Below are positions 35,201-45,922 of a stretch of DNA of 64,000 bases, in pieces. The translations under genes were made by a program, and so were the position numbers. The stretch is from Mytilus galloprovincialis (Eukaryota; Mollusca; Bivalvia; Mytilida; Mytilidae), in NCBI RefSeq assembly GCF_965363235.1, contig NC_134840.1, positions 310,001 to 374,000 on the forward strand. Direction: 5' to 3'. Numbering within the stretch: the stretch's first letter is position 1; every line of letters starts with the position of its first letter. The notes beneath the pieces were generated by a model that saw nothing but the letters and a program-made list of their open reading frames with translations, was not told the origin of the DNA and ran no database searches.

Positions 35201-37261
35201 TTTATGGGTTGTGTTTTTCACCTATATATTAGGATGGTTTTACAAAACCCATAAACGGAGATTGTACTTAATTGTCATAGATTGAAGACATATCCCTAAC
35301 TCTAAGCACAACCCTCACCCTAATCTTTCATCAATGTTAATTGCGATCTTAAGCTTTCATGTCAGTAACTGCTAGTAGTCTGCTCAATGTCCTCTTTTAC
35401 CTATTCTGAAATCCATCTCGAACATCTTTTTTAATAGTTTTTTCTGTGCGTATTTCTATTTGCCTTGGCTAGATATTCAGAGAGGGTTGATATCTCACAG
35501 TACACGTTGACCAAGCCGCATATTTACGCCTGTTCCAAGTTAGGAGCCTCATATTTTTGCTAGTTTTGCTAGTTTTTTATTTTAATTTGTTCATCAATAT
35601 GTTTCAGAGTTAGATGTGGAGCCCTTCTTTATTCAACTAGATTCCATATCACATTTTTGTTTAATGGCCAGGTCAAGCTTATTCCAGTGCTGTATTTTCT
35701 CGTTTTGGGGGGAAGTCTAATAGATATGCTTGGGCTGTTTTCTGCTCTTTGGTTTGGTTGTTGACTCTTTGACGAATACGTTGACGAATAGGCCGTTTCC
35801 ATTCTCAATTTGCCTGGAAATAACGATATAGTTTAGCAAAGGAAGGTAGATCTATATAATATTATAAGTTTTACCTGCTCCATCTGTCTGTTTCTGTTCT
35901 ATTTCTATGTCTACATCATCGATCTCAATCGTATCATCCTTAGCTTCCTCTTCATGAATATCACTATGATCACTGCTGTCTTGTTCAGAATCATTCTCCT
36001 CACTTTGTTCGTGTTCAATGTTTCCTTGGTAATGCATGATGTATTGACTATCTTTATCCTCATCTGATGTCGTGTCAGCCCTCTGCGTGTCTTTTTGCCC
36101 GCTGCTCTCAGTTTTAATATTTGCTGTTCAAAAAGATCTGCAATATTATCAAACACGAAAACAGCTTCGATATCAACAACATAAGCAATTAACTAGCTAT
36201 AATAGTAATTTCTATAAGTGAACTTCTGAGCAATAGCCTGTTGAGTTGTGGATTCTCTATATAACTTTATATCTACATTTTTATCAAAGGTCTATTTCCT
36301 TGAGAAACGTTAAGAAATGAATGTAGTGATACAAAAAGATATTTACCGTTCATAAGATCTGTAATCATTGCTCTCAATTCCATGTTCCCTTTCGTTACTT
36401 CTGCTTTCAATTCGTCCACCTTCAAGCTGTTTAACAATGCTTTCAATTCCATGTTTTCTTTTCTTATTTCCGCCTTTAATTCATCTGTCTGAAAGTAATA
36501 AAACTATGTTTTATTCTGTTATTTCATCTGATTTCGAATTGAATGATATGAATCTGATACAAGAAGTAATGTGCATTTTATAGTTAAAATAAAACTGGAA
36601 TTAAATTGCCTATATTAAAAGATTCATTTGAGTTTTTAAGAAAACCTTCAGAAGGACGGACAGACCCCAGTGTAAAGCAATACAAATTACAATCTAGTAT
36701 AGAAAGTAAACGAAGTGTGCACATTTACTGAATAAAATTTCTGTTCATTTAAAGGTCAGATATTTATATGAAACACGCGAAAATCGATTATTTTGTAATG
36801 TTCTCAGTATATATTCGTTTTATTTCTCAATTCAGTTTATCCGCCTCTAAATGGTCCAGTTGTTTATATTGTGTCATTGTATCTTATATTTTATATTATG
36901 ATTGAATTATAATTTTGCCTTTGCGTCCGCAATATATAATGAGTACAAAATTGAAAACAACACGTTGGATTATATCTTACGTCCGACGCTCTTTTCTGGA
37001 TTTAGCTTCACCAGGAACGCTCAAAGCCAAACATTTGAAATCCGAAGATAAATAAGTAGCGAAAATTGTTGAACAGCTATATGTCAAAAATACCTAAAAT
37101 AAATAGCTAAATTCAGCTAAAGCCAACTTTGCCTGCGGGAGTTTTTACCTTAGTTTCATATTAATTTTAGACTACATAACAATTCTTAATATTTGTATTG
37201 AGTTATTTCCTTGTTTTACTCACCATTTGTGTCATCTGTATTTTCATCCAATTATCCATTT
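32229..37261 (-). CDS. Gene A: nuclear-type coiled-coil, acidic and SANT-like protein
   Basis: Eight coding exons join without a break to a 306-residue protein: 37259-37224, 36488-36347, 36123-35875, 34919-34803, 34192-34133, 33522-33436, 32815-32635 and 32277-32229 (TGA). An acceptor two bases before the ATG (gatttcag) implies an upstream untranslated exon. Boundary phases are 0, 1, 1, 1, 1, 1, 2. In order: MDNWMKIQMTQM; a coiled-coil pair (DELKAE..., ...NMELRAM); an 83-codon Asp/Glu-rich exon; Pro/Ser-rich and Lys-rich exons (FTPSQTPSKP...SKSKIKSK, a likely nuclear localisation signal); then HFTDEQTTYIIKYN... to KQLKDKVKNLKR, a 60-residue module whose last helix resembles Myb/SANT helix 3; and a basic tail. 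Gene B ends in the same module. The function is unknown; nuclear DNA or chromatin binding is inferred. Gene C copies exons 1-3. Confidence 0.75.
32635..32815 (-). CDS. Gene A SANT-like exon
   Basis: 181 nt, phase 1 in and phase 2 out, the same phases as the 175-nt exon of gene B at 59032-59206. Shared positions: F-x-x-E-Q-T near the start, a Trp in the middle (NPTW against LNW), E-E/D-E-F in front of the last helix, and Q-(L/I)-(K/R)-D-K-V-K-N-L-(K/R) at the end. Identity elsewhere is low, so the two genes are old paralogues. Confidence 0.75.
34290..34509. repeat. Rep-F scrap joined to a Rep-A 3' end in a gene A intron
   Basis: Positions 34290-34390 are a minus-strand Rep-F fragment (aaatccctaatcaagttgca, tcgaatgaatgg). 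It joins directly to a plus-strand Rep-A 3' terminus at 34398-34509 ('tgtttgtctttttcattttt' to 'tctttcgtccctcttt'). Both lie in the intron between exons 4 and 5 of gene A. Confidence 0.65.
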
Positions 37262-37400
37262 CTGAAATCAAACAAGAAATATAAATGTAAAAAATAATGT
37301 CATAGATACGGTAAGTTGACAATGAAATATTTTATACAGTTGACAATGAAATATTTTATACATGTCAACGTTTGAATGCAACTGTAAAATTTGCAGTCGT
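35300..37400. repeat. Segmental duplication, copy A (pairs with 17560-19400)
   Basis: Contains exons 1-3 of gene A plus the intronic Rep-H fragment at 35340-35820. See the partner copy at 17560-19400. Gene A keeps the full downstream exon set, so this copy is probably the parent and gene C the derivative. Confidence 0.75.
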
Positions 37401-37572
37401 GCCGATTATTGATAAAGAAAACAGATGAATACAATTCCACTTAAACTAATAGGCAGACAAACAGACAGATATGATATAAGCAGATCATCTCATTTTTCAT
37501 TTTATAAAATACATGTATTTTAAAACTGTCTTTAAAAAAATCCAATGAATAAATGATTTTTTTGTTGATTTA

Positions 37573-38427
37573 AGGTAGCACAATACAAAGATTTTTCATC
37601 CCCGATCTGACATCGTTAAAAAAGAGGCACGAAAAATACCAAAGGGACAGTCAAACTCATAAATCTAAGACAAACTGACAACGCCATGGCTAAAAATAAA
37701 AAAAAAACAAACAAACAACAGCACACATGACACAACACAGAAAACTAAAGAGTAAAGTTAAACTGATGTAATTCCACTCATCTCTCTTTAAATTTTATAA
37801 ATGAGGTACCAAAAGAAAGACGAAGGATTAGTCTTTCAAATTGTGATAATTTCATTATGACATAATTATTACATAATTAATTGTTATGTAATTAAATGCC
37901 ATATTGTTATGTCCATACTTGAATGAATTAGCTTCTTTGTTATTTATAGCATCCCAAAATATTTTATAGATTCTTGCACAACACAGTTTGACCTCCAAAA
38001 CAGTGTCTCAGATTTTTCCTATTGTATGTCAACCTCTCATAAATCTTCAATGAAGTTTGCAACATCAATTCATAAGGGACCACGAAATTCAATTGGGTAT
38101 AAAATTTGTTCTATTGATGTTTTTGGAAATCTGAGACACGGTTTTGGAGGTCAAGCTGTGTTGTACTAGAATCTATAAAATATTTAGGGATGCTAAAAAA
38201 ACAAAGACGCTAAATTCATTCAAGTATGGACATCACAATAGAGCAATTAATGACATAATAATTAATTATGCAATAATTATGTTATGATGAAATTCTCACA
38301 ATTTGAAAGATTAATCTTTCTTCTTTCTTTTGGTACCTCATTTATAAAATATAAAGAAGGATGAAATGAATTACATCAGTTTAAAGTTGTCTAGCTGGGA
38401 GTGAAAAAATCTTTGTATTGTGCTACC
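37573..38427. mobile_element. Foldback element with TTAA target duplication
   Basis: Ends GGTAGCACAATACAAAGATT (37573) and the exact reverse complement (to 38427), each flanked by TTAA (37569-37572 and 38428-38431). Apart from an insertion the two arms are complementary over several hundred bases and meet near 38040, so almost the whole element is one imperfect palindrome. TTAA duplication is characteristic of piggyBac-type cut-and-paste elements; no transposase is present. The left arm has been split by Rep-A at 37621-37757. Confidence 0.8.
37621..37757 (-). repeat. Truncated Rep-A inserted into the TTAA foldback element
   Basis: A 137-bp minus-strand Rep-A 3' end flanked by exact 6-bp repeats GTTAAA (37615-37620 and 37758-37763). 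The intact right arm of the host element lacks it, which gives a direct empty-site comparison. This shows that Rep-A moves as a 5'-truncated retroposon and is younger than the foldback element. Confidence 0.8.
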
Positions 38428-38681
38428 TTAACTACCCTTTTTTGAAAGTATACGTTCCTCTTATTTAATATAGGGTGTCACACATGTCAATTCTTTTTGT
38501 TTTGTTTTGATTCATTATGTTTTGTGTTTCCCAAAGGAAATACAATTTTCAATAAAACATTAATTATTTAAGTATTCAATGACAATCATGACATTAATGT
38601 ATACAACTGGATTTTGATTGGTTGATACCCAGTGTATGTGTCACCAATTTACTGTTAACAAATGAATATCGTTCATTTGGA

Positions 38682-38885
38682 GACGCCACCGGGGTTTATG
38701 CATAAAGGAAATGCCTTTTTTACCATCTCTGCCGTGGTATTTGCCAAAAAATACGCTTTTTTATATAGATTAGACCGTTGTTTTTCCCGTTTGAATGGTT
38801 TTACACTAGTAATTTTAAGTCGCTTTATAGTTTGTTGCTTCGGTGTGAGCCACAGCTCCTTGTTGAAGGCCGTACATTTATGCCC
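38682..38885 (+). repeat. Rep-D fragment
   Basis: Contains 'cccgtttgaatggttttaca' and 'gttgaaggccgtaca'. Same family as 42725-42990 and 56630-56995. Confidence 0.6.
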
Positions 38886-38899
38886 CTTCCTAACATGAT

Positions 38900-40800
38900 A
38901 TATTTGTTTAATACTTTATAACATACATAAAAGGGTATAACATGTATACATAACACTGAACACGTTTTTTCAAGCATTTTTGTGTTTCCCAAAATAATTC
39001 AAATAACAATTCAAATAATTCATCATTTAGGTATTAAAAAAAACCAATGTTAATCATACCAGTAGTGGAAAATGAAAGATCATTTTTTTCCCACCATTTA
39101 TTAAGTTCAAAGTACTCGAAAAGAAAACAAATATCATCCAGTTTATACAAATCATCATTTAAAAAAATACGGTTGTATGAAGTAAAAACACAAAAATACG
39201 GAACTCCGAGGAAAATTCAAAAAAGGAAAGTCCAAAACAATAATATTGTATAATATTCTGATAGAATTAAAAATATTAGATATTCTACAATGAAAAAACA
39301 TGTTTTGCAATTGTCAACTAAAAATTCTTCACTTTTATGTGTAGCAAAGCAATCTGATGTATAAAATGGACTGAAATATCAGGCCAGTACAAACATATTA
39401 ATTAAAACGAGAAATATTGTCACTTTTTATCATTATCGACATACATATTGCTAACCTTAGACTTATACACTTCTTGATTTTTGTAAAACTATTTACCATT
39501 GGCCACAAAAAGAACATAATTTAAATATTGTGCAGTTTTGTCAATTTTATCATTTTTTTTTGTAGAATATATGAATGAATGTCGATGAAAAATCTCAAAC
39601 AATTTAATGGTACAGTTACTCTTAGTTTACATTGAAAAAAATGAGTATGTAAAATTTTAACATTTTCTTATTTAAAATCGTTCTGAAACCGCTGTCAATT
39701 TCTTTTTAGCAGAACCTTGGTGTTTAAAATCAAAACATGAATTCAGATTTTTCCTTTCTTACCTGTTCAATAAAATGATAAAATGAAAGTAAATATTAAC
39801 TAACCTGATCGTGTATAAGACTTCGTGTCGATTGTTTAATCCTCTTCGTGCAATAGTTTTAAACGCCAGACCTTCCTTCTTCCGTTTGTGACGTTTTACA
39901 TTCTCCCTTCCCGATTTTCTGAAGGTATAAGGAAGATGTCAAAAGTCAAGAGGAAGGAGGATGATGTTTGGTAACTAGGAGAAGGACGGATGAGGAAGGA
40001 TGCAAGCATGACATAACATATGGAAAGAAGAATGAGGAAGGTGTGTGGTCGCAAGAAGAGAGAGAAAGACATTCCGTAATAAGAGAAAGGTCAGCAATTA
40101 CAATAGGAAGGAAGAATGAGGAAGGTGTGTGGTCCCGAGGGGAAGGTAAAAGACGTACCGTAATAAGGGGAAGGTCAGAGGTTACAATAGGAAGGAAGAA
40201 TGAGGAAGGTTTGTGGTCGCAAAAGGAAGGAGAAAGACGTACGGTAATAAGAGGAAGGTAAGCGATAACAATAGAAAGGAAGAATGAGGAAGGTGTGTGG
40301 CCGCATGGGAAGGAGAAACACGTACCGTAAATGGTCGCAAAGAGAAGGAGAAAGACGTACCGTAATAAGAGGAAGGTCAACGATTGATAACAATAAGAAG
40401 GAAGAATGAGGAATGTGTATGGTCGCAAAAGGAAGGAGAAAGACGTACCGTTATAAGAGGAAGGTAATCGGTTACAGTAGGAAGGAAGACTGAGGAAGGT
40501 GTATGGTCGAAAAGAGAAGGAGAAAGATGAACCGTAATTAGAAGAAGGTAAGCGGTGACAATAGGATGGACGAATGAGGAAGGTGTGTTGTCGCAAAGGG
40601 AAGGAGAAAGACGTATGGTAATAAGAGGAAGATCAGCGGTTAAAATAGGACGGAAGAATGAGGAAGGTGTGTGGTCACAAAGGGAAGGAGAAAGACGTAT
40701 CGTAATAAGATGTCATGTATGGAAGGAAGGTCTACGGTTTTATAAAGATCTTATGCTTATGTATATGTGTTGTTTAAACATTTGGTTCATTACTTGTCCT
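38900..40800. repeat. Rep-G unit 1 of a tandem duplication
   Basis: The leader at about 38900-39220 (ends like 'accagtagtggaaaatgaaa'), an AT-rich middle, the conserved block 39780-39930 ('ctaacctgatcgtgtataag', 'cttcgtgtcgattgtttaat') and the 84-bp minisatellite at 39940-40710. The same order recurs at 41000-42670, so this is a tandem duplication of about 2.1 kb. Confidence 0.7.
39940..40710 (+). repeat. 84-bp minisatellite, array 1
   Basis: About nine imperfect units containing 'gaagaatgaggaaggtgtgt', 'ggtcgcaaagggaaggagaa' and 'agacgtaccgtaataagagg'. Neighbouring units in a sister array are 84 bp apart (43371 and 43455), which is 28 codons, so frames stay open on both strands (a 216-residue minus frame at 39946-40596; plus-strand words NEEGVWSQREGERRTVIRGR). 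The strand is almost entirely purine apart from the 'acgtaccg' words. These frames are a consequence of the period and are not supported as genes. Confidence 0.8.
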
Positions 40801-40999
40801 AAAATAAACATATCAAGGATATGTCTTTTTACCCTCTCTGTCGTGGTATTTGCATACCACATCTTCCTATATTTATCTATCTATCTATCCGACTGGACAC
40901 TTGTAACGTCACCATCATCAATGCGTTTTTGAACGTTAATATTTGGTGTAATTAAACAGATATAGCATGGTCTTGAGGGGCATTAGCGAAAAATAACCT

Positions 41000-42670
41000 T
41001 CCTTAACATGATATATCTGTTTAATACATTCTAACATACATAATAGGGTACAACATGTATAAATCACTCTGAAAACGTTTTTTAAGTATTTTTTGTGTTT
41101 CCCAAAATAATTCAAATAATAATTCAAATACATCATTTAGGTATTAAAAAAACAATGTTAATCATACCAGTAGTGGAAAATGAAAGACCAATTTTTTTAC
41201 CACCATTTATTAAGTTCATAGTATTCGAAAAGAAAACAAATATCATCCAGTTTATACAACTCATCATTTAAAACTGATAGTTGAAGTGTTTTATTCTACA
41301 AACTGAGGTATAAAATGGACAAAAATATCAGGCCAATACAAAAATATTAATGAAAAAAAGAAATTTTGTTACTTTTTAGTTTAAACATATTATGTATAGT
41401 TGATTGGGAGACACGTTTTGCAACTTATATTAATCCCTTTCCACTTTGCGTGTGCGAGTACTGCCTTGTAGAGGCATTAGCCTGTTCTTTTTCGAAATCT
41501 ACAAGGGTGTCTTTAACATGAAAGAGATATGGCTCTCTCTTAACACGGATCAGCCATTTATCATCTCCTTCCGACGGACTATCATCGTTTCTTCGAGACC
41601 ATACTCGCAAAAGGTGTCAAGGGAGAACCGAATATTCAGTTCCTGAAATGTTCATCCCAGACGGGAATCGAACCAGGACCTTTGTGTTAGTAGTCCAATG
41701 CACTAACCACTTCAGCACGGCTCTCTTACACCACTTGTCACTTGTTATCATTATCGACATAAATAATGCTAACCTTAGACTTATACACATCTTGATTTTT
41801 ATAAAACTATTCACCATTGGCCACAAAAAGAACATAATTTAAATATTTTGCAGTTTTGTCAATTTTTATCAATTATTTTTTGTAAAATATATGAATGAAT
41901 GTCGATGAAAAATCTCATACAATATCATAGTACAGTTACTTTAAGTTCACATAGTATTTTCTTATCTAAAATCGTTATTTAACCGCAATCAATTTCTTTT
42001 AAGCAGAACCTTGGTGTTTAAAATAAAAACATGAATTCAGATTTTTCCTTTCTTACCTGTTCAATAAAATGAGAAAATTATACTAGAAGTAAATATTAAC
42101 TAACCTGATCGTGTATAAGACTTCGTGTCGATTGTTTAATCCTCTTCGTGCAATAGTTTTAAACGCCAGACCTTCCTTCTTCCGTTTGTGACGTTTTACA
42201 TTCTCCCTTCCTGATTTTCTGAAGGTATAAGGAAGATGTCAAAAGTCAAGAGGAAGGAGGATGGTGTTTGGAGAAGGACGGATGAGGAAAAATGAGGGAA
42301 AATGTGGAAGGTGTGTGGTCGAAAAGTGAAGGAGAAAGACGTACCGTAATAAGAGGAAGGTCAGCGGTTACAATAGGAAGGGGGAATGAGGAAGGTGTTG
42401 TCGCAAAGGGAAGGAGAAAGACGTACCGTAATAAGAGGAAGGTCAGCAGTGACAATAGGAAGGACGAATGAGGAAGGTGCGTTGTCGCAAAGGGAAGGAG
42501 AAAGACGTACGGTAATAAGAGGAAGGTTATTGGTTACAATAGGAAGGGAGAATGAAGAAGGTGTGTGGGCGCAAAAGAAAGGAGAAAGACGTACCGTAAT
42601 AAGATGTCATGTATGGAAGGTAGGTCTACGGGTTTGTAAATATCTTATGCTTATGCATATGTGTTGTTGA
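41000..42670. repeat. Rep-G unit 2 of the tandem duplication
   Basis: Repeats 38900-40800: 'accagtagtggaaaatgaaa' at about 41167, 'ccttagacttatacac' at about 41772, the conserved block at about 42090-42235 and a shorter minisatellite of about four units at 42280-42600. It differs mainly by the SINE inserted at 41430-41728, which unit 1 lacks. Confidence 0.7.
41430..41728 (-). mobile_element. tRNA-derived SINE
   Basis: On the minus strand the head (about 41727-41648) reads as tRNA-like with A-box TGGTTAGTGCATTGGA and B-box GGTTCGATTCC, the internal promoter of RNA polymerase III. The acceptor arms do not pair, so it is not a working tRNA. The body follows with CACCTTTTGCGAGTATGG and CGAAGAAACGATGATAG, conserved words of the tRNA SINEs common in molluscs, and the tail ends near 'cgcaaagtggaaagggatt'. 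It appears nearly full length. The exact SINE family is not assigned. Confidence 0.75.
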
Positions 42671-42724
42671 AATGCATTTGGTTCATTACTTGTCCTAAAA
42701 AAACAAAAAAAAAAGGATATGCCT

Positions 42725-42990
42725 TTTTACCCTCTCTTTCGTGGTATTTGCCTAAAAAATTTTTTTATATAGATTAAATCATTGGTTTTCCCGTTTGAAT
42801 GGTTTTACAAAAGTAATTTTAGGGCCCTTTATAGCTTGTTGTTCGTTGTGAGCCAAGGCTCCGTGTTGAAGGCCCTACATTGACCTATAAAGGCAACAGT
42901 AGTATACCGCTGTTCAATGGTGTACTTTTATAAATTGTTATTTGGATGGAGAGGTGTCTCATTGGCACTCATACCACGTCTTCCTATATC
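42725..42990 (+). repeat. Rep-D copy with intact 3' end
   Basis: Runs from 'ggttttcccgtttgaatggt' through 'gttgaaggccctacat' to the terminal words 'gatggagaggtgtctcattg' and 'gcactcataccacgtcttcc'. The fixed 3' end resembles the tail of a non-LTR retroelement. Confidence 0.65.
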
Positions 42991-43059
42991 TATCTATCCG
43001 ACTGGACGCTTGTAACGTCACGATCGTTAATGCCTTTTTGAACGTTAACATTTGGTGTA

Positions 43060-43600
43060 ATTAAACATATATCGAATGTTCTCGAGGAGCATTTGCGAAA
43101 AAAGACCCCTCCTTAACATGATATATCTGTTTGAAACATTTTAACATACATAATGCGGACGGATGAGGAAGGATAAAAGCATGACACAACAAATGAAAGG
43201 AAGAATGAGGAAGGTGTGTGGTCGCAAAAGGAAGGAGAAAGACGTACCGTATAAAGATGAAGGTCAGCGATTTCAATAGGAAGGTAGAATGAGGAAGGTG
43301 TGTGGTCGCAAAGGGAAGGAGAAAGACGTACCATAATAAGATGAAGGTCAGCGGTTACAATAGGAAGGAAGAATGAGGAAGGTGTACGGTCGCAAAGGGA
43401 AGGAGAAAGACGTACCGTAATAAGATGAAGGTCCGCGGTTACAATAGAAAGGAAGAATGAGGAAGGTGTACGATCGCAAAGGGAAGGAGAAAGACGTACC
43501 GAAATAAGATGAAGGTCAGCGGTTACATTAGGAAGGTAGAATGAGGAAGGTGTGTGGTTGCAAGAGGCATAATGAAGGCAAGTTATGTTATGTATGGACG
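43060..43600 (+). repeat. Rep-G unit 3, partial, with 84-bp minisatellite
   Basis: A third partial unit: the leader words 'tccttaacatgatatatctg' (compare 41004) join directly to about five minisatellite units at 43155-43565. The leader-to-array junction skips the AT-rich middle found in units 1 and 2, which indicates a deletion. Confidence 0.7.
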
Positions 43601-43722
43601 GAAGGACTAAGATTTTATAAAGATCTTATGCTGATGAATATGTATTGTTTAAATGCATTTGGTTCATTACTTGTTCTTCAAAAGTAAATGAAATTTGATT
43701 TGTTCATAGTCAGGAGCTATTT

Positions 43723-45692
43723 TTATACGACCGCAAAATTTGAAAAATTTTTCGTCGTATATTGCTATCACGTTGGCGTCGTCGTCTGCGTCGTCGTCGT
43801 CGTCTGCCTCGTCGTCCGAATACTTTTAGTTTTCGCACTCTAACTTTAGTAAAAGTAAATTGAAATCTATGAAATTTTAACACAAGGTTTATGACCACAA
43901 AAGGAAGGTTGGTATTGATTTTGGGAGTTTTGGTCCCAACATTTTAGGAATTAGGGGCCAAAAAGGGCCCAAATAAGCATTTTCTTGGTTTTCACACTAT
44001 AACTTTAGTTTAAGTTAATAGAAATATATGAAATTTTGACACAAGGATTATGACCACAAAAGAACGGTTGGGATTGATTTTGGGAGTTCTTTTTCATCAG
44101 TTTAGGAATTAGGGGCCAAAAAAGGGCCCAAATAAGCATTATTCTTGGTTTTCGCACAATAACTTTAGTTTAAGTAAATAGAAATCAATGAAATTTAAAC
44201 ACAATGTTAATGACTACAAAAGGAAGGTTGGTTTTGATTTTGGGAGTTTAGGTCCCAACAGTTTAGGAATTAGGGGCCAAAAAGGGACCCAAATAAGCAT
44301 TTTTCTTGGTTTTCGGACCATAACGTTAGTATAAGTAAATAGAAATCTATGAAATTTAAATACAAGGTTTATGACCATAAAAGGAAGGTTGGTATTGATT
44401 TTGAGAGTTTTGGTCCCAACAGAATAAGGGGCCCAAAGGGTCCAAAATTGAACTTTGTTTGATTTCATCGAAATTGAATAATTGGGGTTCTTTGATATGC
44501 CGAATCTAACTGTCATGACTGTGTATGTAGATTCTTAACTTTTGGTCCCGTTTTCAAATTTGTCTACATTAAGGTCCAAAGGGTCCAAAATTAAACTTAG
44601 TTTGATTTTGACAAAAAATGAATCAGTTAGGTTCTTTGATATGCTGAATCTAAAAATGTACTTAGATTCTGGATTATTGGCCCAGTTTTCAAGTTGGTCC
44701 AAATCGGGGTCCAAAATTAAACTTTGTTTGATTTCATCAAAAATTGAATAAATGGGGTTCTTTGATATACCAAATCTAACTGTGTATGTAGATTCTTCAT
44801 TTTTGGTCCTGTTTTCAAATTGGTCTACACTAAAGTCCAAAGGGTCCAAAATTAAACTTAGTCTGATTTTAACAAAAATTGAAATCTTGGGGTTCTTTGA
44901 TATGCTGAATCCAAAAATATACTTAGATTTTTTATTATGGGCCCAGTTTTCAAGTTGGTCCAAATCAGGATCTAAAATTATTATATTAAGTATTGTGCAA
45001 TAGCAAGTCTTTTCAATTGCGCAGTATTGCGCAATGGCAAGAAATATCTAATTGCACAATATTGTGAAATAGCAAATTTTTTTTTAATTAGAGTTATCTT
45101 TCTTTGTCCAGAATAGTAAGCAAGAAATATCTAATTGCAAAATATTGTGCAATATCAAGATTTTTTGTTAATTGGAGTTATCTTTCTTTGTCCAGAATCA
45201 ACTTAAATCTTTGTTATATACAATATACAATGTATATTCACTTTTTACTACCAACTGATAAATTAAAATAATATTTACCATTCAGTGATAACAAGCAGTT
45301 TTTTTTTACATCTTAATATTTTATGATGTATTTAAATGAGTAGTTATTGTTGCAAACTCCATTAGAAATTTTAATTGAGATTAGTTTTGGAATAAGGGAA
45401 AGGGGGATGTGATTAAAAAAATTGGGTTCAATTTTTCTCATTTGAAATTTCATAAATAAAAAAGAAAATTTCTTCAAACATTTTTTTGAGAGGATTAATA
45501 TTCAACAGCATAGTGAATTGCTCTAAGAGAAAACAAAAATTTTAAGTTCATTAGAACACATTCATTCTGTGTCAGAAACCTATGCTGTGTCAACTATTTA
45601 ATCACAATCCAAATTTAGAGCTGAATCCAGCTTGAATGTTGTGTCCATACTTGCCCCAACCGTTTAGGGTTCAACCTCTGCGGTCGTATAAA
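43723..45692. mobile_element. Rep-J, TIR element with internal tandem repeats
   Basis: Exact 14-bp terminal inverted repeats TTTATACGACCGCA (43723-43736) and the reverse complement (45679-45692). Inside, from the left: a (GTC)n microsatellite at about 43775-43815; four units of about 160 bp ('ggttttcgcac-ataac', 'ttgattttgggagttt', 'aattaggggccaaaa') from about 43830 to 44450; then units of about 145 or 290 bp with 'ggggttctttgatatgc' to about 44990; then short 'attgtgcaatagcaa' repeats. No transposase is visible. Open frames such as 44535-44963 (minus) come from the in-frame tandem units. Confidence 0.7.
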
Positions 45693-45922
45693 GCTACGCC
45701 CTGCGGAGCATCTGGTTATATAATAAAAAGATGATACATTTCAATTATACACCATATAAGACAAAAAAATGTATAAATCACACTGAACATGTTTAATGCC
45801 TTTTGTTGCTTTTCAAAAAATAATTAAAGCAATAATTCATTATCTAAGTGTTTAATGAAAACAATGGTGGTCATACACATAGTGGAAACCGAAAGACCCT
45901 CATATTGTATACCACCGCTTAA

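Noticed and set aside
39946-40596. A 216-residue minus-strand frame, and the matching plus-strand frames
   Set aside because: Open only because the minisatellite unit is 84 bp, a multiple of 3; no start context, domain or splice evidence.
41648-41728. A possible tRNA gene on the minus strand
   Set aside because: A- and B-boxes are present but the acceptor arms do not pair and the SINE body follows directly, so it is a SINE head.
44535-44963. A 142-residue minus-strand frame with repeated LILDPLDL and KNP words
   Set aside because: It follows the internal tandem units of the Rep-J element and has no independent support.
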